Assembly: GCA_022457155.1 (NCBI GenBank)
Contig: JAJGOT010000492.1
Coordinates: 565,001-629,000 of the forward strand
DNA from: Cladopsammia gracilis
Taxonomy: Eukaryota; Cnidaria; Anthozoa; Scleractinia; Dendrophylliidae
Length of the DNA: 64,000 nt
Direction: 5' to 3'
Positions 12,266 through 22,979 of the stretch are shown one piece after another; position 1 is the first letter of the stretch; every line of letters begins with the position of its first letter. A program made the translations under genes and the position numbers. The notes under the pieces were generated by a model, which saw only the letters and a list, made by a program, of their open reading frames with translations, was not told the origin of the DNA and did no database searches.

Positions 12266-14298
12266 ATGTTTCGCGACGAATTGCGTTTGAGGCATTTCAC
12301 GCTGTGGCATCCAAATCACCGCGAGTTCACAGAGTCCAAGGTAAGTTAAAGGCTCCCAGTTTAGGTTGGATTGTATTTCCTCAAATCAAAGTCGAAGGCG
12401 AATGATCCTTTTATTTGCTGAACAAGGCCGGGGCGAATGTCCAATCGGTACCTGATTGTTACAGCCTATTACGAGCCTATTACGAGGCAATTAATACGAA
12501 AAATGTTCCGCAAATTGTAAAACTATTGGAGAGACAGTCAGCTGCACGAAGGAAGGTCAAGGAACGCCTCTTATTCGAGCAAATTCGTATTTAAATAAAT
12601 ATATCTATATCTAGCTATAGTAGTGATAACATTTTTTAAGGAACAAAGAATAATCCCTCAGCGAACGAGACGTAAACGCAGCTTTTATATTTCGTGTGTT
12701 GGCAAAGTAAACTGGATCAATACCAGACTCATTGTCGGCATCATAAGAAAAGTGGAACTGCAAAGTGAAAGTGTGTGTTTAGCAACCGGAAGTGAAGCTT
12801 CAACATGCTTCTGTGGATTCCCAATATATTATAATAGTATTTAGCATTATGTCTTATTTATTGTTGCATAGTTGAAACAAACGTTTGTTTCCATAGTCAC
12901 TTTGAAAACCGTCTGCTCGTGTATTTATTTTTTTGTTGTTTCAATCCTGAGATGAAATACAATTCAGTGATCACGAGATCCATAGCATATTCCCGGAATA
13001 TATAACGCGTCATGCAATCCGGCTCTGTTGAAACAGCAACAACAACAACTTATTTCCGGCTTCAAAAAGAGATGCTGCACATATCCAGACGCGTCTACAG
13101 CTAAACCAAACCAATTTTTAAATTACAATTTATACGAAGGGCAACATCAGATAGCCTCCCACCTCCCCCCCCCCCCCCCCCCCCCCCTAAAAAAATGTCG
13201 AGATTTCGCCTTCGTGGCTGTTCTAAAAAAAGTAAATTCGTTTCTTCATTAAATGGCCGAGAATAATTTATCAAGCGAATCCAATGTGCAAAGGCTGATG
13301 AACTTCTACAAGGAAAACTCGTGGAAACCGTGACAGCACGCTTTTCTCTCGCTTGCGTGACTGAATATTTCTGGTATCTGTTTTGTTTTCCAAATCCATC
13401 TAAGAAAAATTGTCATTTGAGCACGAGTAAGCCAACTCTAGAGAGGTCAGGGTTACGAAAACTCGTGTTTCACTTTGTTTTTTAGTGGCTACCCATGCCT
13501 GTGTTTGTGCTGTATCGCCTGCTAATCACTGCCTATAACCTGGGATGGCTCATCTACAACATCTACTCAAAAGGAGCGAAGTTTTTCATTTACATAACAA
13601 ACTGGAGCTACACTTTGTTTGTCCTTTATTTTGCCTTTGCAACCATTCTTTCTTGTATTGAAAAGTACAACGATCTGAAAAAGGAACTAGGTACTGCTTC
13701 CGATCAAAAGGACAAAGAAACGTCGGAATACGAAGATGGGATCGAAATGAAGATTTATGACGCGGATGACGACCCAGTAATGAGCGCCCACGAGAAGGAT
13801 GCCCTGCGGTTGGAACATAAGCTGTTGTGGCTCATGCACACAATCTCTGCCACTGGAGGATTGTGGGTCACCGTGGGGTACTGGAGCGTACTGCTTGGGA
13901 AGGATGGTAAAGTTGATTCCAACAACATTACAAAGGAAGCGCTCAATTCCGTATTCATGTTGGTTGACACGTGCCTTAGCTCGATCCCAGTACGTCTGGG
14001 CCATTGGCTGTATGCCTTGTTGTATTTTGGTGTTTATCTGCTGTTCTCTGTCTTTTATCGATTGCTGGGTGGGACGAATACCGAAGGAGAGCCCTACATC
14101 TACAGTATCCTGAATTACGACGACTTCAAGGCGAAGATTGGAGGGATTTTAGTGGTTTGTCTGCTGCTGGGCTTACCACTTTTACATCTGTTTGTGTTTG
14201 GCGTCACCAAGTTACGAGATTATCTTCATAAAAAGTATAACGACACGAAAACAATGCCATATAGGACCATATATAGGATGATATCAATTAACCCCTAA
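12266..14298 (+). CDS. Rolling stone-like multi-pass membrane protein, intact copy
   Basis: Exon 1 is 12266-12340 (ATG to AAG, donor GTAAGT) and exon 2 is 13486-14298 (acceptor TTTTTTAG, stop TAA), giving 295 aa. The start rests on conservation with both exon 1 copies of the upstream paralogue. The protein begins with a short polar segment (MFRDE), then WLPMPVFVLYRLL and about six hydrophobic segments separated by a charged loop around residues 90-130. Motifs NNITKEALNSVFML, SSIPVR and NYDDF are shared with the paralogue. Length, topology and the opening WLP-hYRL pattern fit the rolling stone family, predicted membrane proteins linked in Drosophila to myoblast fusion. The cnidarian role is unknown. 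The intron holds a C run at about 13164-13187 but no recognised element. Confidence 0.85.
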
Positions 14299-15516
14299 TA
14301 TATTAAATGTGACCCTATTCCCAGCTCAGGCATGAGATCCCGTGACACTCTTATTTGTGTCCAGTCAAACCTGTATTATTAATCGGGCCCTCTATTAAGC
14401 GGACACCAGCTTGAGTCCCGAAATTTTCTAGTCATATTTACTGTAAATCGAACCTGTATTCAGCGAACACTTCTAGTAAGCGGACACGGACACCAAAATT
14501 AGGCCATTTTGTTTAGAATGCACTGTTATAAAATTGTGGGATTACAGTCTACTTCTAAAAGCGTGTTTCGGCAGTAGAAAGGAATTCAGCGCGATATAGA
14601 CGGTTGCCACTTGAATTAGGTTTATGAATGTAATGAAATCAGTACGTCTGGGTATAAACGTGGATATATAAGAGGATTAATAATTTTCAAAGCAACGACA
14701 ACTGTATTCATTTTAAAAAAACATGTTTCGAGAATCCTTTGTCATCTTCAGTTTGTCGTTGCTTTGAAAATTGTTACTTGCTTGCTATTATCTTGATCCT
14801 TAAATTAATTAAGTTAGATACACGGTATTCATGGAAAACAGGTATAGTTTAGTGTAATTTTGAATAGTATTTTTAAGACTCTTAGATATGTATTTATTAT
14901 TATCAAATATTGTTATGTAGTTATACCTTAAAAACCTCATGAATTTTTACCGTGTTAAAATAAAGATTTGAGATTGAGATTTGAGATTGAGATCCTTTGG
15001 AAATAAGAGGATTAATAATTAACTATTACTGTGCAATGTATCAGAACCTGTATCAGGCGGACACTAACGAGGGTCCCGAGGATGTCCGCTTAAGGCGGGG
15101 GTACAGGTGAATTTGAATGAAATTTTAAGGTTTAACTGAGAAAGGATAGAAGAAAGAAAATGATTTTTGGAACACCAACAGACAGTTGATACCCACGCAA
15201 GAGCATCCCAGGTTGCCAGTAGACTAACTTGGTGTCCGTCTATTAATTATTATTAATTACAAATTCTTATTTTAAAACTTCACTAAATCTTCAACATTTC
15301 TTATCTCTTAATTTTACAAATCCTTCGAGAAAAACAATTTCCTCCCAAACATACCCCAAAATCATCCCATAACATAGATTCATGAGATTAGCATAGAGAT
15401 TTTGGATTGCTTGAAACGTGAACGAGATATTCCCATTAAAGCCATGTCAAGTGGCGGAAAAATGGCGTTCAGGACCCCTCGCCTTAATACAAGTTTTGAC
15501 TGTACCAAGAGCCCAT
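14299..15516. other. Intergenic DNA with repeat fragments
   Basis: No gene seen. Fragments around 14385-14510 and 15050-15110 share the theme GTCCGCTTAA / TTAAGCGGAC and look like degraded interspersed repeats. A second copy of the 80-bp repeat (see 11424-11506) lies at 15395-15483. Confidence 0.5.
14682..14772 (-). ncRNA. Hammerhead-like hairpin with 20-bp closing stem
   Basis: 14682-14701 and 14753-14772 are perfect inverted complements (20 bp). On the minus strand the loop contains CTGAAGATGAC, then GAAACATGT. That order resembles the CUGANGA...GAAA core of small hammerhead variants found in Penelope-like elements, but stem II is poorly formed and the cleavage context is unclear. It may be a decayed ribozyme or simply a foldback repeat. 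Confidence 0.35.
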
Positions 15517-15843
15517 TACTAGGAGTGTGCAACTCCCATACTAAGCCTATGTCACGGCGTTTTCACAGACGAATTTATTTTAAGACTATATTTTCCCGCG
15601 AAAAAGCGTAGTTCCGGTCCACATCAGTAATATTATCTAAGAGATAAAAAGAAAAAAAAAATGGCGGCCTTAAGCGGGTATGTCGACAGAATAAAAATAC
15701 ACTAATTCCAGCTCTATTCTGCTGTATTTCAGCTCTGCGAGTCTGTGGGAGTCTGATATTCTCGGTAAATTCAAATCTAAAAATAAATTCGTCTGAGAAA
15801 ACGCCGTGACAGGAATATAGGGCAGTTGCACGCTCCTACTAAT
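15517..15843. mobile_element. Small TIR element with possible TA target sites
   Basis: Inverted ends TAGGAGTGTGCAACT / AGTTGCACGCTCCTA flank about 320 bp, with further inverted matches internally (GGCGTTTTC..GACGAATTTATTTT against its complement near 15780). Both ends abut TA, which would suit a Tc1/mariner-type MITE. It is non-coding. Confidence 0.65.
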
Positions 15844-16426
15844 GGACTTCGTACTTCATATGGGATACAAATCGATCAGTAGTAAATAGAGCGGCTTTTA
15901 ATTGACTTAATTGAGTGTGAACAGAACCCCAAAACCAGTCAAAGTTATCGAGACCATTTCCTGTTTGTGGTCCAAAAGGACAGATGAGGGAAGTCATATG
16001 ATTTGTGTTCAAAGAGTAAACACTTCCTGTGTGCGGGTGTCGTTCTGTAAATTCTTGGTTTGCACATGACGTCATAAAAATTCAAAAATCTAAAGTATAC
16101 ATCATAGAAAGCTGTTTCTAACATGGTATGTGGAGACCAGTGTTATAATTTTTCACAAAACGTTTCAGTTTTTAACGATGTTTTGCATCCGATTGATAAA
16201 GGCTTTAAATGTGTCACGCTATAATAAGTCGCCAAAACAAACAAAATTGAGCACGTTGAAAGTTATTTTTGCATTATGGATGCTTATATATAAAGCCGAG
16301 CTAATGGAACTTATAGTGAATATATTATTTTGTGATTAGATTTTGGTGTAATTAAGACTTTAAATTATTGGCCGCCATGTTGGTGCCCAAGATGGCCGCT
16401 CCATACATTTTGGTTGCGTTCGATTG

Positions 16427-16766
16427 GGTAGAGTCTACCTTCTATAGCTCAGAGGGAGGTCGGACACTTATTGAGAATTATATAACGTAATGTCGACACT
16501 TAAAATTTTATTTTCAATAATTTTTTAAGTGTAAAAATGGAAATCTAAAATCCCCACTTAGGATTGAACCTGTGACCTTAGCTAGGATTAGGCTTACATA
16601 GCCTACCGTACCACTGTACCACCTAGCTTCTCGGGTTGCTTAGTCCTAAATTTTACTATATAAACTGCTATCCCCAACCTCAACTGAAAGCTAACCAGTT
16701 ACTCCGTTATATAAGTTTCAATAAGGTGTCCGACCTCCTTCAGAGCTATGGAATCTAGACTCTACC
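16427..16766. mobile_element. 340-bp element with 9-bp target duplication (Mutator-like)
   Basis: Termini GGTAGAGTCTA and TAGACTCTACC are inverted, and the inverted arms extend about 70 bp (through GGAGGTCGGACAC.. and its complement). GTTCGATTG is duplicated exactly at 16418-16426 and 16767-16775; a 9-bp duplication is typical of Mutator-like elements. The interior carries a tRNA-like segment on the minus strand. Confidence 0.8.
16563..16650 (-). ncRNA. tRNA-like segment with Pol III A and B boxes
   Basis: On the minus strand TGGTACAGTGG fits the A-box consensus TRGYNNARNGG, and about 45 nt later GGTTCAATCC fits the B box. The intervening sequence is tRNA-sized. A clean cloverleaf with acceptor stem is not evident, so this is better called a tRNA-derived (SINE-like) segment than a functional tRNA gene. 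Confidence 0.5.
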
Positions 16767-17397
16767 GTTCGATTGACCCTATTCCGGAATAAGAATATAT
16801 TCCGGATTATTCCAGAATAGCCATTCCGCCCGTAGGTCAACAAAACGATTAGTTCCGTTTCTGGAATAAACTTAATAAATAAATTCCCTGTAGAATAGAC
16901 ATTCTCTCCTTTCGTTTCTCGTTTTATTATTATGGTCTTCACATTTCTGGTAAGCAAGAGTGAGAGCTTTCCACTTCCCCTACACTGGTCAGGCGAAGAA
17001 GATCCACTCCTCTCGCATCCTCGCAGCAATCAATTCCCAGACTTGTTTCTTTTTGTAATTGACGTTTTGAAACAGTCATATCTTTCATTTCTTCTTACAA
17101 GGAAACGAGGAGAAGCGTCTCTCCCCGACTCCAGGAGTACCATTTTTTGAGCAACAACTCGTCGACTCATTTTCTTCGCACATGGTCGCCGGCGATATCG
17201 ATAGCCATTTTGTTCGTTGTTTTGAAAAAAGGCCGTGAGGCGAGGACGAAGTGACGTCATTATTCTGGATTATTCCAAGCATTCTGCACTAGGGAGCATT
17301 CCATGTATTCTGGAATCGGAATAGTGATTCAATGGAACGGACATTCGGGGTTATTCCGTTTATTCTAATCCCGGAATAAGGCCAATCCAACGCACCC

Positions 17398-18506
17398 TTT
17401 ATGTCTATTAATAAATACTCGTTCGCCTATAACTCTTGAACTCTTCAAAATATATGTAGTTTTAAACTCTCTACAATTCCATAGCATTTTGGAATCAAAA
17501 TCTGTTTTTTTTTTTTTTTTTGCTGAATGCTTCTGAATTTTGTTATGGCGTAACGACTCAGGTTCGAGGCATCGAGGCCATAACACTATTCTGATCTTTT
17601 TCCTTCTTCTTTCAATCTAAAGTGTAAAATAAGTTTTACTTCATGTTATCTTAAGTGAAAGAGAAATGTCAGTTTCAGATATGGAAACGAGTGTTAACTG
17701 ATAAAACAGCCGTATTAGTTTTGACGCTAATGCTAATTCTATTCAATGCTTGTTTTGGAATAGACCTCATCATCTCGATTTTCTTCTAACCTCAAAACAA
17801 AGAGCTTTGTTAGCCATGGGCAGATCATTACAATATTTTGCGAGCCGCAGGATAATGCGTTTCAGGAAACAATGGATGTGTGCCAATGAACCAAACTAAT
17901 CCATTCGTTCACCAAGTAACGTTAATTAAAGAACGGCATGGATTCAAAAAGTAATAAATCGAGCGTATATCCTTTTTGTTTTTCGCGCGCGCTCGCGTTG
18001 TTCGCTCGCTCGACTCATTCGTGAGCCGAGAAAAAATAATAATAATAAAGGACTACTTGTATCATGAGTTATTTTTAAAGATCTTCAGAGAGAACTTTAA
18101 AAAATTCCCTGCCAAATCTCTTAATACTATCATGCTTAATACAGATTGCTCGAAAATTCCAAATAATTCGCGCACCGACATGACCACACATAGCCAGATA
18201 AAATTCGTATAAAAATTAAAAATATTAATGACAATAGAACTGATTTAACCCTGACTTTTTCACTCCCAGAATATCCGAGTTCTTAATATTTTCAAGCTGT
18301 ATTATGCTTTATTACAGTGATATTACAAACCCTTTATTTCACGCTCGATTTAAATAAATTAATTTTAAAAGAAGGGGTGAATCAGAATTCTGTTTTCGGA
18401 ACGTTTTGTGATCAGAGCCCCGGGGCTAATCCGTTTTCGTCGATGAGGTGCTAATTAATACAAATGAAATTCATCCGCGGTACGCTGTATGTTATATACC
18501 GAAAAT
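17398..18506. other. Intergenic, no gene recognised
   Basis: It holds a T run at about 17504-17521 and AT-rich single-copy-looking sequence. Nothing is identifiable. The last ~150 bp may include the 3' end of the minus-strand gene that follows. Confidence 0.5.
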
Positions 18507-19835
18507 CTATTTAAACGGTTTAAGTTTATATCTTTTTTCCTGTTCAGCTACATCGAATCGATGCCCTTTGTACTTGCTAATCAATCCCTCTATCGAAGTC
18601 ATGGAAAGTGTGCTTGAAAATGAATCGCCGATCGCTTTGTTGCGTGGAGCCGTTTTCGGCGGTTTTGATGATGTGTAAATTGCGGGTAGCGAAAACCATT
18701 TGTCATTGTTTGTCCCGATATCGTCAAGATGGAAAGATAGCTCCCCGTTAATTGCTTTGTTATAAGGTTGTTGTGGTTTTCCTTGCTGTCTGAAGCTGAC
18801 TGATCTACGTTTCAAAATATCGGTGTATTTATTACCATCTCGAAAGCCTGTCTCGTTTTTTACCGCAAATCTTGTTTTCCTAGCGTAACGTTTTTGTGTC
18901 CCGCATGTACAATTACAACAGTACAAAATGTCCACATTGCGCTGCGTATTCGACAAATCATCTTCGGGCGATTTCTCATGCTTCGTTGTACTTTTCTCAG
19001 GCGTCCAAAACGGCGAATAAAACGTTTTCTGCGGGACGCAGCGTCTAAAAGGAGACGTTTTCACACTAAACGCAGAATCGTCAATTCCCTTAAAACTTGC
19101 TGTTTTCGAGAGATTTCTGGTACCAACTGAATCAAAACCCTTGTGGAACGTTCCATGCGATGACAATTTTAAATTGTCTACGGATATTGTTTTTTCATTG
19201 GAATTGTTATTCGAGTAAGTGTTTTCATTGGAATGTTTGCGAAGGTCTCCCAATAAACTCGTTGCTGCGGAGCTGTTATCGACTCGGCCGTCAGTTGTTA
19301 CGCGATTTATCACACGATCGCTCTGTGATAACGCGTGATTTTCCGTTGCGTCGTGTCCAGTATATTGTGTTTTATTGTCCGCATTTTTACATAAGGCGTT
19401 TGACTGTAAATTCGCTGTACTTGTGTTGGTCACTTCATTTTCAAGACCCTCAAAGTACTCGGAAGCGGATACGAGATCATGAATCGAATCACTGTGTTCA
19501 TTGTTGGACGCAAATCCAATATCCTGCCAGCTCTTATTTGATTCCCCATTAAGCGTCTTTTCATCGCTGTTGTATTCTTTATTCGTCTCGTTTTCATTGC
19601 GCTCGTGTGTCGGACCTTCGCTTGTCAAAATTGGATCTTGTGTGCGAGCTGCTGTCGAAACTGTACTTGTAATATTCCCAGCTATCGAAAAGTCTTCTGC
19701 AAAAGTGCCAAGAAGATCGAAGGAAATATCTTCATCCTCAAATACATTCACAGGTTGTCCAAGAAAATCTTCACCTTCTCCATAGAGCAAGGGGCTTGAG
19801 CACAGCGAACCCAAGTCATAACTTGGACTGTCCAT
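18507..19835 (-). CDS. Uncharacterised 442-aa protein, single exon
   Basis: An uninterrupted 442-codon ORF from ATG at 19835 to a stop at 18507, far longer than chance ORFs in this AT-rich DNA. I do not recognise the family. The N-terminal ~60 residues are acidic and begin MDSPSYDLGSLCSSPLLY; the middle is rich in Ser, Thr, Asn and Asp and looks disordered. A cysteine cluster CCNCTCG lies at about residues 306-312, followed by basic sequence. The C terminus (from about residue 400, TSIEGLISKYKGHRF) is more ordered and could be a short helical motif. No signal peptide or membrane segment is seen. It could be a regulatory or scaffold protein; no function is claimed. Confidence 0.6.
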   Translation of the reverse strand: MDSPSYDLGSLCSSPLLYGEGEDFLGQPVNVFEDEDISFDLLGTFAEDFSIAGNITSTVSTAARTQDPILTSEGPTHERNENETNKEYNSDEKTLNGESNKSWQDIGFASNNEHSDSIHDLVSASEYFEGLENEVTNTSTANLQSNALCKNADNKTQYTGHDATENHALSQSDRVINRVTTDGRVDNSSAATSLLGDLRKHSNENTYSNNNSNEKTISVDNLKLSSHGTFHKGFDSVGTRNLSKTASFKGIDDSAFSVKTSPFRRCVPQKTFYSPFWTPEKSTTKHEKSPEDDLSNTQRNVDILYCCNCTCGTQKRYARKTRFAVKNETGFRDGNKYTDILKRRSVSFRQQGKPQQPYNKAINGELSFHLDDIGTNNDKWFSLPAIYTSSKPPKTAPRNKAIGDSFSSTLSMTSIEGLISKYKGHRFDVAEQEKRYKLKPFK

Positions 19836-21529
19836 TTCCTAAAAGTCTAAACGCAATTTCCGCGCATAAAGCTTTTAAAACAAACCCATTGAGCCCGAAA
19901 ACAAAAACGAATTGTTTTCGTGAATTAAAAAATCCATCAGCTGCCCTGGTTGTCATGGAAACAGAAAGGCAATAATTCTTTTTTTATTATTCTGTACAAT
20001 TACAATGGAAAATACACCCTCTGACTGACATAAAAGGTTTACTCACGTGCGGGTATTTATTTTATCGTCTGCAAGCTTTCAAATTGTTTTACTTTGGCAT
20101 GTTGGCATTAGTAAATAGTACGTTCATGAAATCAACTGAAAGTATTGCAGTTGTTCGAGCAATATTCGTTAGTGAAGTTGCGACAAAAATGAAATAAAAA
20201 TATCTTGCTTTTTCTCAGACATCATTATCTTTAATTTATAACAACCGCGTTAAGACTGTATAATTAATATCAGTGGGTGATAGGGGTTTAAGCGAGTAAT
20301 TTCATTTCTTTTTCAGCCAAAGTGCTTTTGTATTGATAGTACGGTTTCTTGAAAGCTGTTTAAAAAATTATTGTTTCCTTAACGCCAAACCTCCACCTCT
20401 GTATTTTTCTGTTAAGCTTTTTAAAATCAATTTATATTTCACAACTAATAATGCTCATGTTAACAAATGGAAAAAAAAATATATAAATTTAAGAAATTAA
20501 TTTCAGCTCGATCGTGAGATACTACGACACAAACAAGATCACGAAAAAGTGTAGTGTTCTGTAGTTTTTGGAAGGATCATACTTCGGGAGTTTTTTTCAC
20601 AAACTCAGACTTTAGAATGATATCATACGGCGCAAGCATACACTTCATGGGTGAAAGTTTAGCAGTGCTTAAAAATATTCATGCATTCAAGCAGGTGTTA
20701 ATTTTCGTTAGCGCTATTGTCAGTCAGCATCAGACAAAAAAAAAAGCATTATTGTACTTGAAAATGTACAAAACCTAACAGTGTGACAACAGAAAAGCAA
20801 TCTTCAGTAGTTTTTCTTTGAATGGCCACACTTTAGGGTGTTATCCACGGATCGACACGGACTCAATATTTAGTTATAGGATTGAAAGCTTAACGTTTAA
20901 CAATGCTTGAAAAAAAATTCTGCATTCAAACAGATGTTTAGTTTGTCAGTATTATTGTCTGCCATTGGTACAAATGCAAATGTTTTTCATTTATTTGTCC
21001 TGCTGAGCTGGCACGCGCGATATCAACTCAAAATGACAAATTCGAGCAAACAGGCAAATCTTTTAACCTAAGTCCAGAAGTTTTCTTCCAGACAGAAGGA
21101 ATTTAGTTAAAGTTTTTAATTGGGCCGACTCTAGATCTACCATCAGAAAATGAATTAGTTCATTTTTCAAAACAATTGAACCATCAACTGGGATAAAAAA
21201 AAATTAATAATAAAACATTAGCCAATTTTTTTTTAGGGCACTGTGCAATGAAAACGGGAACGCAAGGGACCGTGAACGAAAATGCTGCTAGTATACGCAG
21301 GATCTGTAAGAGATCTTATTTTTTTCACATGGTTTGGCCATGTTCTCTCTGGCAGATAGTTTTGCTATCGCCGCCTAATTCAACGCAACAGTGGCATGAT
21401 ATTCTCAAATGTTTTGTTCATCGTGTATGGCATTAGCTGTGCACGTGGACAGACATATGGTCTTGAGGTCATATCCTGAGTTTATAACCAAGTGCACAGT
21501 AGTAAAGTGCTAACTCAGTCACTCGAACT
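19836..21529. other. Intergenic, with a diverged internal duplication
   Basis: No gene seen. Segments about 20550-20740 and 20800-20970 share the order GTAGTTTTT..CACT..TTAGAATGAT/GTTATCC..GCTTAA..CATTCAA.CAG, suggesting an old tandem duplication of about 240 bp. Otherwise unremarkable. Confidence 0.4.
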
Positions 21530-21539
21530 TGTTGCTACA

Positions 21540-21582
21540 CTGTGCTGATGAGCCGCAATAACGGCGAAATAGCTATCCACAG
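21540..21582 (+). ncRNA. Hammerhead ribozyme, type I, short palindromic stem III
   Basis: All invariant parts are present in order: stem I 5' strand CTGTG (21540-21544), core CTGATGA (21545-21551), stem II GCCG/CGGC closing a 6-nt loop (21552-21565), GAAA (21566-21569), stem III TAGCTA (21570-21575), the UC cleavage dinucleotide (21576-21577), and stem I 3' strand CACAG (21578-21582), which pairs exactly with CTGTG. Stem III is a perfect palindrome without a loop, so cleavage would be expected from a dimer, as for hammerheads in Penelope-like elements and retrozymes. No adjacent retroelement ORF is recognisable. Confidence 0.8.
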
Positions 21583-22119
21583 TTGCATTTAAACTTTCGG
21601 TTTGGTCTCAATCATGCCATTGTTGCTTTACTTTTTCTACGCAGTTGTCAGCTCTTGCTTCTTATTGTACTGTACAATGGCTGATCCAGACTCCATGAGT
21701 AGCAGGAAGGGAGGGGAGGGGGGGGGGGGGGGGGGGGAAGGTTGGAGGGGAGTGGAGGAGCGGGAGTAAAAATATTAGTGATTTTTTGCAAGGGAAGGAG
21801 GGAGGGGGTAGGAGTCATGCTTCGTTTACATAAACTGTTTATGTAGCAATGTGAGGTTTATTCCGGAAGGAAATGGTTAAACCTGAACGGAGCATGAGAC
21901 GACAGGCTTCACCACGTTTACATCCGGATATACCGGTTTGAGTTTTTATACCGGTACTTTGAATCTGGATCCGGTACAGCCACCGGAATGAAATTCGTAC
22001 CGGAATGACTAGTTCTGGTGTGAAATTTTGGACAGGTATCATGTAAACAAATACAGAGCCCCAAGAGCTGAACCGGGATGCCTGTTCGTTCCCGTATGAA
22101 AGTCATAACGGTATCAGGC
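21583..22119. other. Non-coding, G run and CCGG-rich inverted sequence
   Basis: It contains a G run at about 21707-21737. From 21825 to 22075 there are repeated CCGGTA/TACCGG segments bounded by GTTTACAT and ATGTAAAC, perhaps a degenerate TIR element. No gene is seen. Confidence 0.4.
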
Positions 22120-22765
22120 GACACGGTTACGACTTTTACCTAGACCTGAACCGATCACTGATACGTACACTTCACATTCCATTGTAAATGGTTTGAATCC
22201 AGGAGTATCAGTAGTCTGTCGTTTGTGATCGTCCGGGTGAGTGTAGTTCTGAAAAGAACTGTTGTTGTTGACAATGACTGACGTTTCGACAATCTGAGCG
22301 GAAGTCATCTTCAGAGTCATGTAAATTGTGAATGGTCAGTTGATGTTATATACGTCTGGTTATAGCTGTCATTGGTCAGTTTAGCCGTGATGTTATTGGC
22401 TGTAGAGAATCAAGTCAGTGATAGGTGCGTTTCGATCCGTGTATTGTTAGTGTAATTTCTGTAGTCGTATTGTTAGTCAAATTTGTCAGTGAGTTCAGTC
22501 TATTGTTCGTCTGTTTAGTTGACAAGTCGTTTGTAAGCCGCAGGTAGCTGTTGGCAACTGTTCAGTGGTGTCTGTTCTAAGTTAGTAAACCAACTTTCTA
22601 GAGTTAGTCGCTTCTAGTAGTCTGTACTGTAAGTAACGCATTCGGCAGAGTCCCAGTCAATTCTCTGATTCGTGCGTAAATGGTGTTCAGCAATGTGATT
22701 GTTGATGTCACCATTTTTTGTCGCCCGTTTATGTTCAGTCAGTCGTATGTTCGTACTTCACATTC
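22120..22765 (-). pseudogene. Penelope-like element, 3' fragment with GIY-YIG C terminus
   Basis: On the minus strand, 22765 down to about 22500 encodes the last part of a PLE GIY-YIG endonuclease domain (RLTEHKRATKNGD..NNHIAEHH, then IDWDSAECVTYS), broken by a TAG after TYSTDY. The frame then continues as KRLTLESWFTNLEQTPLN and ends near LPAAYKRL. A 3' untranslated part with a hammerhead motif follows (22320-22274). The RT domain is missing, so this is a 5'-truncated, decayed copy, as is usual for PLEs. Confidence 0.8.
22274..22320 (-). ncRNA. Small hammerhead ribozyme variant of a Penelope-like element
   Basis: Minus strand: stem I ATGACT (22320-22315) pairs perfectly with AGTCAT (22279-22274). 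Between them lie CTGAAGA (fits CUGANGA), a stem bounded by GAC/GTC, GAAA and CGTC, in which A-C-G-U can act as a minimal palindromic stem III followed by the UC cleavage site. This is the organisation described for small hammerhead variants in PLE repeats. It sits just downstream of the decayed GIY-YIG coding end. Confidence 0.7.
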
Positions 22766-22815
22766 ACTTAGCTGATTTTTTTATTTCAACGCATTACAAT
22801 AATTCTATATCTTAA

Positions 22816-22975
22816 AGGCCCAGCTTCACCCAAAATGATGTGCGCGCAGTGATCGCTTTCTGTGCTGAAGTTTCACGCTTGAATGCGTGCAACCAATCAG
22901 ATCACGCGTATGAACAATGGAGCATTTCAAAACAAAAACAAACGACCGCAACGTCTTTTGGGTGAAGGTGGGCCT
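22816..22975. mobile_element. 160-bp MITE with TTAA target duplication
   Basis: Inverted ends AGGCCCAGCTTCACC / GGTGAAGGTGGGCCT are flanked on both sides by TTAA (22812-22815, 22976-22979). TTAA duplication is typical of piggyBac- or Kolobok-type elements. It is non-coding. Confidence 0.75.
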
Positions 22976-22979
22976 TTAA

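Larger units (their letters stand above)
16412..17397. mobile_element. TIR element with CCGGAAT-rich ends, interrupted
   Basis: The left end GGTTGCGTTCGATTG (continuing after the nested element as ACCCTATTCCGGAAT) is matched imperfectly by the inverted right end near 17397 (GGTGCGTTGGATTGGCC). Several internal segments are rich in TATTCCGG. The element is non-coding and is interrupted near its left end by the 340-bp element at 16427-16766. Confidence 0.6.

Noticed and set aside
13164..13187. Proline-coding ORF over a C run
   Set aside because: Homopolymer artefact inside the intron of the intact rolling stone-like gene.
16563..16650. Functional tRNA gene
   Set aside because: A and B boxes are present, but no clean acceptor stem or anticodon arm could be drawn, and it lies inside a transposable element.
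18894..19785. Several plus-strand ORFs of 78-151 codons
   Set aside because: All lie antisense to the 442-codon ORF and show composition typical of shadow frames.
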